Notes: generated from the sequence alone by a model not told the origin. 64,000 bases of DNA from Paenibacillus tepidiphilus (GCF_008635795.1 NZ_VWRQ01000007.1:1-64000), one strand, 5' to 3'. Shown: positions 17,570 through 27,141, counted from the first letter of the stretch. Numbers and translations are program-made.

Positions 17570-18604
17570 TTACTTTCTGGAACGGCTGCCGGAGCCGCTG
17601 CGGCTCTTGAACAGATCGAGCGTTTCCAGCGCTTTGCCGGTGCCGATGACTACGCAATCCAGCGGATTCTCGGCCACAATGACCGGCATTCCCGTCTCGC
17701 GGGCCAGCAGCTTATCCAGATTGCGCATCAGAGCGCCGCCACCGGTAAGCACGATGCCACGGTCCATAATATCGGCGGCAAGCTCCGGCGGGCATTTCTC
17801 CAGCGTTACCTTAACGGCATCAATAATTGCGCTCACCGTATCGGCAAGGGCATCACAGATTTCATCCGAGGTAATAGTCAGTGTCTTCGGCAGGCCTGTG
17901 ACCAGGTCACGGCCGCGGATTTCCATCGTTTCGGCCTTTTCCAAAGGCAGTGCGGAGCCGATGTCCATCTTGAGCTGTTCCGCGGTGCGTTCCCCGATCA
18001 TCAGGTTATACTGGCGCTTGATGTATTGGATGATCGCTTCATCCGCTTCATCGCCGGCTACCCGGACCGAGCGGCTGGTTACAATCCCGCCAAGGGAAAT
18101 CACCGCGACTTCGGTAGTCCCGCCACCGATGTCGACGACCATGCTGCCCGTCGGTTCCCATACCGGGAGATCGGCGCCGATCGCAGCAGCGAAAGGCTCT
18201 TCAATGATATACGGCTCGCGTGCTCCTGCCTGTCTGGTCGCATCCTCTACGGCGCGCTGCTCTACGGCAGTAATGCCGGAAGGCACGCACACAATGACAT
18301 TCGGATGGCGCTGGAAGAGGCCGCGCTGCTTCTGGGCCTGACGGATGAAATATTTAATCATCGTCGCCGTTGTATCGAAATCGGCGATAACGCCGTCTTT
18401 CATTGGACGGATCGCACGGATGTTTCCCGGCGTGCGGCCGATCATTTTTTTGGCAGATTCGCCTACGGCTTCAATGGCTTTCGTATCGGTATTAATGGCC
18501 ACGACGGATGGCTCTCTGACTACAATCCCTTTGCCCCGGACGTATACAAGCGTATTGGCCGTTCCAAGGTCTATGCCTAAATCTTTCGTAAAACCACCCA
18601 ACAT
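17570..18604 (-). CDS. mreB: rod shape-determining protein MreB (actin homologue)
   Basis: 344 aa. All actin-fold nucleotide motifs are visible: [11 protein letters not shown] (phosphate 1), [13 protein letters not shown] (phosphate 2) and [15 protein letters not shown] (adenosine). MreB filaments guide lateral wall synthesis at the membrane. The N-terminal part has the loop sequences of the MreB rather than Mbl branch, and its position before mreC-mreD confirms it. The C-terminus ends in a Ser/Arg-rich tail ([11 protein letters not shown]), slightly longer than in Bacillus. Confidence 0.97.
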   Translation of the reverse strand: MLGGFTKDLGIDLGTANTLVYVRGKGIVVREPSVVAINTDTKAIEAVGESAKKMIGRTPGNIRAIRPMKDGVIADFDTTATMIKYFIRQAQKQRGLFQRHPNVIVCVPSGITAVEQRAVEDATRQAGAREPYIIEEPFAAAIGADLPVWEPTGSMVVDIGGGTTEVAVISLGGIVTSRSVRVAGDEADEAIIQYIKRQYNLMIGERTAEQLKMDIGSALPLEKAETMEIRGRDLVTGLPKTLTITSDEICDALADTVSAIIDAVKVTLEKCPPELAADIMDRGIVLTGGGALMRNLDKLLARETGMPVIVAENPLDCVVIGTGKALETLDLFKSRSGSGSRSRK

Positions 18605-18643
18605 GTTTCTATTCTCCTTTTCCTAGTGAATCTCGCTATGAGG

Positions 18644-19330
18644 TTACATGTACCCTTTTTCTTTCAGGCTGACAAATTTGCTGTCACCGATAATCAGATG
18701 ATCGAGCACGTCGATTCCGACAATTTCACCCGCCTGAAGCAACCGTGTTGTGATTGCGATATCCTCCGGACTGGGCGTAGGATCCCCGCTCGGATGATTA
18801 TGTGCGCATATGATAGCTGCGCTGCTGCATTTCATCGCTGCCCGGAACACCTCTCGCGGATGCACAATCGAGGCGTTGAGACTGCCGATGGACAATGTTT
18901 CCTGCGCAATTACATGATTTTTCGTATTAAGGAACAAGCAGATGAAATGCTCCTTCTGCAAATAACGCAGCTGCTCGGTTATAATCTCCGCGGCGTCCTG
19001 CGGACTGCGGATAATGACCGGCAACGCAAGCCGGGAATTCGCCATTCGTCTTCCAAGCTCAATGCCTGCTTTCAGTTGCACGGCCTTGGCGGGACCGATG
19101 CCTTTGATATTCGTCAATTCTTCAATACTCAGATCGGCAAGGCCACGGATGCCGCCCGCCTCGCCTAATACGCGCTGGGCCACATGGATTGCGGATTCCC
19201 GGCGGGTGCCGGTACGCAGCAAAATGGCCAAAAGTTCCGCTTGGCTTAAAGATTCCGCCCCATAATGCATCATGCGCTCTCGTGGTCGTTCTTCATGGGG
19301 GAGGTCCCGCAGCATCAATTGCGATTCCAT
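18644..19330 (-). CDS. radC: RadC family JAB/MPN domain protein
   Basis: 228 aa. An N-terminal helix-hairpin-helix region (LTNIKGIGPAKAVQLKAGIELG) is followed by a metallo-JAB domain with HNHPSGDPTPSPED, the JAMM zinc motif. The family was named for DNA repair, but this role is not supported in later work and its activity is uncertain. It lies 18 bp after maf and 39 bp before mreB, the conserved Bacillus order. Confidence 0.94.
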   Translation of the reverse strand: MESQLMLRDLPHEERPRERMMHYGAESLSQAELLAILLRTGTRRESAIHVAQRVLGEAGGIRGLADLSIEELTNIKGIGPAKAVQLKAGIELGRRMANSRLALPVIIRSPQDAAEIITEQLRYLQKEHFICLFLNTKNHVIAQETLSIGSLNASIVHPREVFRAAMKCSSAAIICAHNHPSGDPTPSPEDIAITTRLLQAGEIVGIDVLDHLIIGDSKFVSLKEKGYM

Positions 19331-19348
19331 CCCTGATCCCTCTCTCTT

Positions 19349-19972
19349 CTACATGCCTTGGCGCTTCAACACATGAATGCCAAATTCGGACAGCATACCG
19401 CAAAGCAGTGCCAGCGGCAATCCGACCACGTTATAATAACAGCCGTCAATCCGGTCCACCAATGTAGCACCCAGCCCCTGAATCCCATAAGAACCGGCTT
19501 TGTCCGCAGGTTCTCCGGTTGCTATGTAGGCAGAGATTTCGTCATCGCTCAAGTTCCGCATCGTTACCGAGGTTACCCGGTGATCCACTGTGATCTTGCC
19601 GTCCGGCAGTCCGATGCAGGCCACCCCTGTGTACACCTCATGGGTCCGGCCCTGCAGAAGGGCCAGCGTAGCTTTGCTGTCCGCTTCATCCGCCGGTTTG
19701 CCCAGCACCCTTCCGTCCAGAACGACAATCGTGTCGCTGCCGACAATGACGGCATCTTCATCCGCTGCCGCGGACCTTACCGCTTCCGCCTTACGCAGGG
19801 CCAATGTACGCACAATCATCTCCGGTGTGAAATCCTCGGGCGTGCTCTCATCAGCATCGCTGGACAGCACCCGGAACGGTACGCCGAGAATGCCCAGCAG
19901 TTCCCGTCTGCGCGGGGAGCCCGAGGCCAGAATAACAGGCCGTGAGTGCTCAGTCTTCAAATGCAGCAACAT
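19349..19972 (-). CDS. maf: Maf nucleoside triphosphate pyrophosphatase
   Basis: 207 aa. ILASGSPRRRELL at the N-terminus, VGSDTIVVLDGRVLGKP, and DKAGSYGIQG are the three Maf signatures. Maf proteins hydrolyse dTTP, UTP or modified nucleotides to monophosphates and affect septation in Bacillus. The annotated ATG directly abuts AAGAAGGG, so the true start could be a few codons downstream (TTG or CTG). It leads the mre/min block after a small DUF4321 gene. Confidence 0.93.
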   Translation of the reverse strand: MLLHLKTEHSRPVILASGSPRRRELLGILGVPFRVLSSDADESTPEDFTPEMIVRTLALRKAEAVRSAAADEDAVIVGSDTIVVLDGRVLGKPADEADSKATLALLQGRTHEVYTGVACIGLPDGKITVDHRVTSVTMRNLSDDEISAYIATGEPADKAGSYGIQGLGATLVDRIDGCYYNVVGLPLALLCGMLSEFGIHVLKRQGM

Positions 19973-19997
19973 CCCTTCTTGAACAAACGCGCGAGAA

Positions 19998-20243
19998 TTA
20001 CAGCCGGCGGTACAGCCATACAGCGGTAATGATGCCGGCGAGGCTAAGCAAGCACAGTTTCAATTGAATGGTAATGTCATAGGTAATGATGTCCAAATCG
20101 GCCTGCGGTGACCACTGAATCATGGTCGAGGTTGTAAGAAAAGACAATTGTTTGACAGGCTCAAGGAGCCTGGCAATCCACGCTCCGGCCAGCCAGCCCA
20201 GAATTAGAAATAACAGCAGTGTTCCTACATTTTTCTTCTTCAT
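19998..20243 (-). CDS. DUF4321 small membrane protein
   Basis: 81 aa with two hydrophobic segments (about 7-25 and 55-76). It resembles the DUF4321 family found next to maf in Firmicutes; its function is unknown. The ATG at 20243 is preferred over the preceding in-frame TTG at 20246. It is the first gene after the promoter at 20280-20308 and is followed 25 bp later by maf, so it probably belongs to the same transcript. Confidence 0.8.
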   Translation of the reverse strand: MKKKNVGTLLLFLILGWLAGAWIARLLEPVKQLSFLTTSTMIQWSPQADLDIITYDITIQLKLCLLSLAGIITAVWLYRRL

Positions 20244-20279
20244 CAAGGTCTTCCCTCGCCATTTTTTGACACCCTAATT

Positions 20280-20308
20280 ATTATACGGTGAAACGTTGCC
20301 CAATACAA
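20280..20308 (-). promoter_or_regulatory. promoter of the DUF4321-maf-radC-mreBCD-minCD operon
   Basis: Minus-strand -35 TTGTAT (20303-20308), 17-bp spacer, consensus -10 TATAAT (20280-20285), just downstream of the terminator of the preceding gene and 36 bp before the DUF4321 start. Confidence 0.78.
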
Positions 20309-20349
20309 ACGCTAAATCCCGTTCGGAAATGATTACCACGCCAGTACGC

Positions 20350-20380
20350 AAAAATACCCCGCCCGAAAACCCGGACGGGG
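20350..20380 (-). terminator. terminator after the SPOR-domain gene
   Basis: Stem CCCCGTCCG with CGGGCGGGG, loop GGTTTT, then TATTTTT on the minus strand. It lies 12 bp after the stop of the SPOR gene. Confidence 0.85.
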
Positions 20381-20391
20381 ACTGCAAAGCA

Positions 20392-21708
20392 TCAGGATAA
20401 GGCGGCGAGGAGCTGCCGCTGTCCGTTCAGGAAAGTCAGCATCGAATCCTGCACTTCCCAGAGCAGGGCCTGGGCGGCATTCTTGTCATATTCGTTCAGG
20501 GCTGCGACAGCCCGGTTCGCCGCCTTCTCCAATGCGGCGCAGAGGACTTGCTCCTCCGGGCCGAGCCCTGCCGCCAGTGCCTTGGCAGCTTCGCTCCAGC
20601 GCATATGCAAATCGCTGACGGAAGCCGCATCAGCCGGAGAACCCGCTCCGCCCAGCAGCCCGGCGGACAGGCTGCTCAGTTCCCCCAGCAGTTCACCGCT
20701 CGCGGCGAAATATTCCTTCACCGTCTCCGCTTCTCCGGCGAAGGCAGCCTGCTGCACGGCAGGCAGCGATACTTCCCTGACGTATAATTCGATCCCCTGA
20801 TTCTTCAGCCCGCTGCTCAGCAGCTTTGCTTCTTCACGGTCCGGGGACAGGCCGGCATATACGCGGTTGCCGCCCTCCGGATCGGCTCCGGCAGCAAGGC
20901 CGGCGGACATCAGCTCCTGCTGTGCCTGTTCAGCGCCCTGAGCTGTGCTGAATACGCCGTATTGCAGCAGATAATAGCTTTGTGCCGGCACCGCTACCTG
21001 AATCCGGCCGGCTCCGGCCATTCCTGCTCCGCCAGGGAGAACGGCTCCCCCCGCCGCGGTCTGTCCGGCTCCGGCAGCTCCGCTCTGGACACTTGATGTT
21101 CCAGCCGCCCGTTCAGCACTATCCGCTCCGCCGGATATTCCGCCGAAGAAGGACAACGCCGTATAGCCCAGCAGCAGGCCTGTCCCGAGAGCACCGGCCA
21201 CTGACAGTGTAACCTTCCACCAGCGGGAAGGCCGCCGGGAATGATAGGCGCCGCCGTATCCGCCCGAGTGCCGCTCATACCCTCCGCCCCCGGTGCGGTC
21301 TTGGCCCCAATCCTCCAGCGGATAGAGCCTGTCTTCCGGTTCTTCGGCCCCGCTATCGTAAGAGGCGCTGTCCCAAAGATCAGCGGCGGGCTCCGTATAA
21401 AAGGACTGGCGGGCCGGCTGATGCCTGCGGCTTAATTCTCCTTCGCTATAGCCCGAATAGGCCGTAAACTCAGCCTCAACCGGTTCTTCCTGTACCTTCC
21501 GCTCCGGTATTCTGCCATAGTCCTCATTCTCATACCCATAGTACGCATCCCCATCCAGGAGCCTGTCCTCTTCCTGGTCACGCCGCACCATCCGGACACC
21601 GGCTCCGGCATTGGCCACCACGCCGCCGCTAAGGGGAACCGCCGGTTCATGCTTCGCTGCCGCTTTGTCCGGTTCGAACCGGAACGTCATTCTGCCGCTC
21701 TTATTCAA
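20392..21708 (-). CDS. SpoIIB-like SPOR domain membrane protein
   Basis: 438 aa. A long acidic, Tyr-rich cytoplasmic region is followed by one membrane segment near residues 167-188 (VTLSVAGALGTGLLLGYTAL), an Ala/Gly-rich linker and a SPOR domain at about residues 243-312 (QSYYLLQYGVFSTAQGAEQ). SPOR domains bind denuded septal glycan. B. subtilis has spoIIB, a SPOR protein for engulfment septum processing, at this same place between folC and maf, so a SpoIIB role is likely. The start is TTG at 21708 with GAGGTGG seven bases upstream; an ATG at 21690 is possible. Confidence 0.75.
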   Translation of the reverse strand: MNKSGRMTFRFEPDKAAAKHEPAVPLSGGVVANAGAGVRMVRRDQEEDRLLDGDAYYGYENEDYGRIPERKVQEEPVEAEFTAYSGYSEGELSRRHQPARQSFYTEPAADLWDSASYDSGAEEPEDRLYPLEDWGQDRTGGGGYERHSGGYGGAYHSRRPSRWWKVTLSVAGALGTGLLLGYTALSFFGGISGGADSAERAAGTSSVQSGAAGAGQTAAGGAVLPGGAGMAGAGRIQVAVPAQSYYLLQYGVFSTAQGAEQAQQELMSAGLAAGADPEGGNRVYAGLSPDREEAKLLSSGLKNQGIELYVREVSLPAVQQAAFAGEAETVKEYFAASGELLGELSSLSAGLLGGAGSPADAASVSDLHMRWSEAAKALAAGLGPEEQVLCAALEKAANRAVAALNEYDKNAAQALLWEVQDSMLTFLNGQRQLLAALS

Positions 21709-21806
21709 GGAACGTCCACCTCGCTATCAGCTTCTCTTGTTAAGAGAGTATATGATAGACAAGGGGACAATATACCATGCTCACGCAGCCTGAATCCGCG
21801 AAATGC

Positions 21807-22982
21807 CTATATTAAACTCAGCAATTTGCTTCTGATCTGGCCGGCTTCATAATGGTTCAGCAACGTCCGGTAAGCCTGATCGGCGATAATCGAGCCCAGC
21901 TCCGGCATTTCCAGGAGCTGCACCACATGCTCCGCGAACTCACCGGTTGTGCCGGCCAGCAGGATGTTGCGTCCGGGCTCACATTGCAGCGCCTCGGAGC
22001 CCTTCCGGCTCGTGATAACCGGTGTCTTCAGCGCCCAGGCCTCCAGAATCTCCGACTGGCCGCCTACCCCTTCCCGCAATAAGGTAAGAACCGCCCTCGC
22101 CCGGCGTATGTAATGGTCCGTGCCGCCTTCTGATCCGGCGACAATCACTGAAGAGTCGTCTCTGACCAAAGCCGCGATTTCAGGATGCAATGCATCGCCC
22201 GGAAGATAGCAGCGGCATGCCGGGACTTGTTCCTTAATGACAGGATAAATCTTGCGGAAAAACACCAGGGCGGCATTCTTGCCTTCCGTGGAGCGCATAT
22301 TCCAGTGCAGGAAGATGGACTCCTCTTTGGCCACGGCATCGCCGTAGGTGTAGTCCTGCAGATCCACAAATGCCGGCACCGTATGTACCTTGCCCGCATC
22401 CGCAAACGAGAGCGATTTGAAATACAGCGCATCCCATTCCGATGCCGTAAGCAGCAGGCTCGCCTTGTTCACCAGCTTGCGGGCTTCCCGCCGGTTCAGC
22501 GCCCCCTGGAGCGCCCGGTAGTGTTTCGTGATTCCCCGGGGGCCGACGCTTCTGCCGGCAGGGGCTTCACTGTTCAGCCTGTACGCATCGGTAATCACGG
22601 CCGCATCCGGCAGCAGCGATGAAACCATATCAAGGCATTTCAGTAACAGGGTATTCGAAATAAAAACGCGTCTATACTTGTGTGCCCGTCCAAGACTGGC
22701 GATTTCAGCGCGCAAACGTTTATCTGTGTCCGCAGCTGCTGAATTTCCCCGCAGCTTGTTCAGAGGGCCAAGCAGCGGAAGGCTGCGGCCCCGGGTCTGC
22801 CCCAGCGGATGCAGCATCAGCGAAGGCCGCGGCTTAAACGGCAGCTCTCTATGCGCCTGCGAATATTCCAGCAAATCGATATCGTATTTCTCCAGCAATA
22901 TATCGAGAAAACGCTCTGTCCTCTTGTCTCCCTCAGGGTCTTCTGGTTGATATGCGGACAAAAACAGCAATCTCTCTCTCAT
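21807..22982 (-). CDS. GT4-like glycosyltransferase
   Basis: 391 aa. It has the fold and spacing of GT-B glycosyltransferases, with a C-terminal nucleotide-sugar region ILEAWALKTPVITSRKGSEAL. The N-terminal RLLFLSAYQPEDPEGDKRTERF is the acceptor side. It is a diverged paralogue of the gene at 23172-24353, and the donor-loop GSGTRLK of that copy is replaced by GVGGQSE here. Sugar and acceptor are unknown. The ATG at 22982 has AAGGAG nine bases upstream. Confidence 0.75.
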   Translation of the reverse strand: MRERLLFLSAYQPEDPEGDKRTERFLDILLEKYDIDLLEYSQAHRELPFKPRPSLMLHPLGQTRGRSLPLLGPLNKLRGNSAAADTDKRLRAEIASLGRAHKYRRVFISNTLLLKCLDMVSSLLPDAAVITDAYRLNSEAPAGRSVGPRGITKHYRALQGALNRREARKLVNKASLLLTASEWDALYFKSLSFADAGKVHTVPAFVDLQDYTYGDAVAKEESIFLHWNMRSTEGKNAALVFFRKIYPVIKEQVPACRCYLPGDALHPEIAALVRDDSSVIVAGSEGGTDHYIRRARAVLTLLREGVGGQSEILEAWALKTPVITSRKGSEALQCEPGRNILLAGTTGEFAEHVVQLLEMPELGSIIADQAYRTLLNHYEAGQIRSKLLSLI

Positions 22983-23171
22983 GGCTACTGACTCCTTGAT
23001 TTTCACAAATAATTATAGATATAGTAGGTCTTGGCTTTCCAGGCAGGCCGGAAGACATCCTTTCTGCAAAGACATGAAACTACAGATATAGAACCATAGT
23101 AGCGCATTTAAGAAAATTTAACTGTCGATTTATGGGAGAAAAGATTTTTTATTTTGGAATTTTGGTGAATT

Positions 23172-24353
23172 TCACACTAGACTCAGCAGCTTGCCGCTGA
23201 CGCTTCCCGCCTCGTAATTGGCCAGCAGCGTCTGATAAGCCTGCTCCGCCAGCCGTTCCCCCGTCCGGGAATCCTCAAGCAGCTCCACGACATACCGCGC
23301 AAAAGCCTCCGGCTCATCGGCTATCATCAGGTTGGAGGCATGCTCATACTTGAGGCCTTCCGCTCCTTTGGAGGTGGAGACGACCGGCGTCTTCAGCGCC
23401 CAGGCCTCCAGAATCTTCAGTCTCGTTCCGCTGCCTTCCAGCAGCGGTGCAATGACTACCCGGGCTTTGCGGATATACTCTGCCACACTATCGACATAGC
23501 CGGTTATTACGATAGAGGAGTCCTGCTCCGCCAATGCGGCTACATCCGGATGCACATCCCTGCCGACAATATACCATTTGACATCCGGTACCCGGGCCTT
23601 GATCAGCGGATAAATCTCGCGGAAGAAATAAAGTGAGGCGTTCACATTGGGAAAATAATTCATATTGCCCGGCAGAATGATCCACTTCTCTTTGGAAGGA
23701 AGCGTTCTGAAGAAATAGTCGCTGATGCGGATAAAGTTGGGGATCACATGAACTTTATGGGCATGCGTCTCAGATAATGCCTTGAACGATTGGAGGTCTT
23801 GTTCCGAGGTGGTCAGCAGGAGGCTGGTCTTCTTCAGCAGTCCTATCTCATCCCTGCGTGTCCATAGCACATTCAGGGAATAGAACAGCTTTGAGAGGCC
23901 GTTCTTCTTGTGGGCAAGCTGGGCTGACAGTCCGCTCTCAAAATTATGCGCATCCGTAACGATTACGGCTCCAGGCAGTTGGTTGCGCACAATATCTACA
24001 CAGCTGCCCAGCAGACTGTGGGAGATAAGTACCTGATTGTACTGCCGCTCCGCGCATAGCCGCTCAATGCTGGCCCGCATGTCCAGATCAATATGGCTCA
24101 TATAGGAACAGTTGCGCCAGGTATATAACGAACGAAGCATCGCCTTTCTGTAAGTAACCGAGCGCTCCACTTCATGTACGGTCAGCCCCGCAAGATTGTT
24201 GTCTGCCGGTGTCTTGCCGCGGTAAGTCAGCAGATCTACATCATATTTGTCCAGCAGAATCCCCAGGATATTACCCGTGCGCAGCTTGCCTCCGCTGTCT
24301 TGCGGAAAAGGATTCTCCGCAGAGATGAACAGCATTCTTTCTTTCATTGTCAT
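23172..24353 (-). CDS. GT4-like glycosyltransferase
   Basis: 393 aa. A GT-B glycosyltransferase: N-terminal RMLFISAENPFPQDSGGKLR, the middle VIPNFIRISDYF, and the C-terminal donor site EGSGTRLKILEAWALKTPVV with the catalytic Glu region. It is typical of group 1 enzymes of surface polysaccharides. It is a paralogue of the gene 190 bp downstream. The start is ambiguous (ATG at 24353 or 24347, GTG at 24359); 24353 has GGAG five bases upstream. The 190 bp between the pair hold no gene. Confidence 0.8.
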   Translation of the reverse strand: MTMKERMLFISAENPFPQDSGGKLRTGNILGILLDKYDVDLLTYRGKTPADNNLAGLTVHEVERSVTYRKAMLRSLYTWRNCSYMSHIDLDMRASIERLCAERQYNQVLISHSLLGSCVDIVRNQLPGAVIVTDAHNFESGLSAQLAHKKNGLSKLFYSLNVLWTRRDEIGLLKKTSLLLTTSEQDLQSFKALSETHAHKVHVIPNFIRISDYFFRTLPSKEKWIILPGNMNYFPNVNASLYFFREIYPLIKARVPDVKWYIVGRDVHPDVAALAEQDSSIVITGYVDSVAEYIRKARVVIAPLLEGSGTRLKILEAWALKTPVVSTSKGAEGLKYEHASNLMIADEPEAFARYVVELLEDSRTGERLAEQAYQTLLANYEAGSVSGKLLSLV

Positions 24354-24506
24354 CGTCACTCCATTTCCCTTGTTTATCTCTTTATAAGTCTTCTTTCAGA
24401 CATATGAGCATGGTTTCCTGATATATTACCCAAAAAGAATCAACAGTGTTGCGTTTTTGCCACGTATTTCAAAATTTTGTTATTAAATTGAATCCGCGGC
24501 TTACCA

Positions 24507-24550
24507 TAAAAAGCAAACAGCACCCCTCCGATACAGGAGGAGCGCTGCTA
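24507..24550 (-). terminator. terminator after the first diguanylate cyclase
   Basis: The minus strand reads AGCAGCGCTCCTCC, loop TGTATC, GGAGGGGTGCTGT, then GCTTTTT. It starts 4 bp after the stop of the GGDEF gene. Confidence 0.75.
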
Positions 24551-24553
24551 CTT

Positions 24554-25732
24554 CTAATCAATGGACTTATCGGGAGTCCTCCCCCGTGCTTCGCCCCGGA
24601 CGACGCAGTTACGCCCACGGTGCTTGGCCTCATACAAGGCGGAATCGCTCAGCTTGTAAAGCTCATTCAGAGGAAACCTCATGCCGGAAGCAATCGTAAC
24701 CACGCCTATGCTAACAGTATAAGTGAGTGGAACGCCCTCGATCTGCGCTTCCAGCACGCAGCGGCGCAGCCGCTCGGCGATTTCGTTACTGGCGGCTTCA
24801 TCGGCCCGGTGCAGCAGAACCGCAAATTCTTCGCCGCCGAACCGGCCGAACAGATCGCCGTTGCCGAGCTGCTCGGCAACTCTGCTGGCGAAATCGCGCA
24901 GCACTTTATCACCGGTGTCATGCCCGTAGGTGTCGTTTACCCCTTTGAAGTGGTCCACATCCAGCAGCATGAACGAGTAAGGCTGTGCTTCCTTGGCAGC
25001 GGCCGCTATCAACGGCCGGGCCCGCAGCACGAAGGCGCGGCGGTTCAGAATTCCCGTCAGCTCGTCGTACGTAGCCACACGTTCCAGCTCAGCATAAGTA
25101 TGCTCTCTGGAGAGCAGCATAAAGCCGGCTGTGCCAAGAAACATCAACAGGTAGACGCCCAGATAGCTGAAATCCCGTAGCAGTCCGGCAGTATCGGCCG
25201 GCATCGGCCGGCCGAGCGCCTCCGGTACCCTTGCCAGCAGCAGTATAATTACAGCGCCGTAGAGGATGCCCATTACTTTTTGCAGCGGAGTCCCTTTGAT
25301 CTTCACCCCGAGCGCATAGCCGGGAACCACCTGCAGCAGCGCTCCGGCGAGTGCAGCATAAGCGATATAGTACGGACTCCTGGAATCAAGCACAGACAGG
25401 GTCAGCAAGACAGCCGCAGCCAAGCCCGCTAGACCGTAATACAACCTTTTCACCCGTTCCTCAAAGATACCAAGCAACTTCAGTATGGCAAAGATTTCTG
25501 CCGTCAATCCAGCAATACCCATAAGTGAGATCAGCGGCAGGGTATAGCGGATAGCTATTACATCCTGAAGCAGCAGCAGCAGAGTAATTGCCAGCTGCAG
25601 CACTTTGCCCGCAGCAAACAGCTCGGAGCTTCCATTGCTCGCAGCCCGCGATCGGTAGGCCAGAAGCAGCACCAGTGTAAAGAGATTGCCGAAAAAGAGG
25701 CATATCTGCAGCGTATGCACATCCAGATTAAT
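24554..25732 (-). CDS. membrane diguanylate cyclase (GGEEF), possible ATT start
   Basis: 392 aa from 25732. About six membrane segments are followed by a GGDEF domain with DVDHFKGVNDTYGHDTGDKVL and FGRFGGEEFAVLL. It should make cyclic di-GMP from GTP at the membrane. The Arg of the inhibitory RxxD site is replaced (LGNGD), so product inhibition by that site is unlikely. The frame opens at GTG 25741, but AGGAGGTG covers that codon. An ATT at 25732 lies six bases after the AGGAGGTG, the ideal distance, and is taken as start. It is a paralogue of the next gene upstream. Confidence 0.85.
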   Translation of the reverse strand: MNLDVHTLQICLFFGNLFTLVLLLAYRSRAASNGSSELFAAGKVLQLAITLLLLLQDVIAIRYTLPLISLMGIAGLTAEIFAILKLLGIFEERVKRLYYGLAGLAAAVLLTLSVLDSRSPYYIAYAALAGALLQVVPGYALGVKIKGTPLQKVMGILYGAVIILLLARVPEALGRPMPADTAGLLRDFSYLGVYLLMFLGTAGFMLLSREHTYAELERVATYDELTGILNRRAFVLRARPLIAAAAKEAQPYSFMLLDVDHFKGVNDTYGHDTGDKVLRDFASRVAEQLGNGDLFGRFGGEEFAVLLHRADEAASNEIAERLRRCVLEAQIEGVPLTYTVSIGVVTIASGMRFPLNELYKLSDSALYEAKHRGRNCVVRGEARGRTPDKSID

Positions 25733-25808
25733 GAAACACACCTCCTGACCTGCTCCGGCTAACGAATATATATGATCAAAAGCGTATCGCGCAGTGGTCA
25801 GCCCTTCG

Positions 25809-26966
25809 TCAAGACGAGCGGACTACGCGGTTTCTGCCATTTTGTTTGGCCTGGTATAGCGCCCGGTCTGACAGCTTGTACAGCATGCTTAATGAGGTCC
25901 ATTGATCGGGCTTCACGGTAATGATACCGATGCTTACGGTACAATCACAAGGCAGCTTGAGCTGCGAGGCAGCCAAGACCGCTTCACGGAGCTGCTCCGC
26001 CTTCAGGCTGCTCTCCGCTTCGTTCAGGCCGTAAAGCACAACGGCAAATTCCTCGCCGCCCACCCTGCCGAACAGATCCCCGTTGCCCAGCCTCGCTTCG
26101 ACTGTAAGCGCAAATTCCTGCAGCACCTTGTCCCCCTGATCATGACCGTACGTGTCATTCACCGTCTTGAAGTGGTCGATATCCATCAGCAGCAGAGTGT
26201 AGGGCTCGCCTTTTTGAACGGCCAGGGCCAGCTTCACCTCCGCTTCCAGAAAGAAGGCCCTGCGGCCCAGAATGGCAGTAAGCGTGTCGTAGGTCGCCAT
26301 CCGCTTCAATTCCTCGTAGGAATGTTCATTGGAGAGCAGCACAAAGGCAGCGGTTCCCATAATCATCATAAAGAACATGCCCAGCAGATACGGGTACTGT
26401 GCGGCATCCGGCGACAGCGCCGACATATCCGGCTCCAGGAAAGCAGCGGCTACAGCCCGTACGAGCATGGCAGCGGCAATGAGATAGAATACACTGCCCA
26501 GCAGTCTCTGCAGCGGCGAACCATCCTTGCGCCGGGTCAACCGGAGAGCCGGATAAATGACGAACAGCATCGCCCAAAGCGAGGCCACAGCCACCCGCAT
26601 ATTCGGCCGATTAAAGAACAGGACAACCACAAGAAAGCTGACGATGCTCCCCGCCGCAATACACAGATAGTACAGCATTTCCTTGCGTCCCAGCATGCCC
26701 ATCATCAGCAGCAGGGCAGCAATTTCCAGGCCGTAGCCGATCAGGATGAGTCCATTGCTGAAGGGTATGGCAATCCAGCGCGGCATGGCATCCCACAACA
26801 GCATCGAGCACCAGCAGGCAACCTGCAGCCACTTGGCCGCAATAAAGGTTCCCGAAGCGATATCCCGTGTGAAATGATAGCGGTAGAAGGTTATCAGCAG
26901 AGCAATAAACAAATTCCCAAAGATAAACAGGTATAACAGCGTTCGAATATCTAGCTGAAAATCCAT
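25809..26966 (-). CDS. membrane diguanylate cyclase (GGEEF)
   Basis: 385 aa. Same layout as the neighbour at 24554: five to six membrane segments, then a GGDEF domain with DIDHFKTVNDTYGHDQGDKVL and FGRVGGEEFAVVL. The active site is complete; the inhibitory RxxD site is again GNGD. The ATG at 26966 has GGTGG nine bases upstream and gives an N-terminus (MDFQLDIRTLLYLFIFGNLF) that aligns with the paralogue, so the pair arose by tandem duplication. Signals sensed by the membrane part are unknown. Confidence 0.88.
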   Translation of the reverse strand: MDFQLDIRTLLYLFIFGNLFIALLITFYRYHFTRDIASGTFIAAKWLQVACWCSMLLWDAMPRWIAIPFSNGLILIGYGLEIAALLLMMGMLGRKEMLYYLCIAAGSIVSFLVVVLFFNRPNMRVAVASLWAMLFVIYPALRLTRRKDGSPLQRLLGSVFYLIAAAMLVRAVAAAFLEPDMSALSPDAAQYPYLLGMFFMMIMGTAAFVLLSNEHSYEELKRMATYDTLTAILGRRAFFLEAEVKLALAVQKGEPYTLLLMDIDHFKTVNDTYGHDQGDKVLQEFALTVEARLGNGDLFGRVGGEEFAVVLYGLNEAESSLKAEQLREAVLAASQLKLPCDCTVSIGIITVKPDQWTSLSMLYKLSDRALYQAKQNGRNRVVRSS

Positions 26967-27070
26967 GTGTACACCACCATAATTACGGGAATCAACCATT
27001 CTACCTGATACTATACTCGTTATACCCGTTTCTCCGAAAGATAATTTATGTAAGTCGCGCAATTATTCCA

Positions 27071-27121
27071 CAAAAAACAAATACAACCTGCTAAATCAAA
27101 GAATGATTTAGCAGGTTGTAT
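27071..27121 (-). terminator. terminator after murC
   Basis: A perfect 18-bp inverted repeat (ATACAACCTGCTAAATCA and its complement, 5-nt loop) is followed on the minus strand by TTGTTTTTTG. It lies 20 bp after the murC stop and closes valS-folC-murC. Confidence 0.9.
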
Positions 27122-27141
27122 CGCGATGAGGTGTCTCTGCT

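Noticed and set aside
24554-26966. A single fused or frameshifted GGDEF gene
   Set aside because: Both copies have their own start and stop signals and complete domains; they are tandem paralogues.
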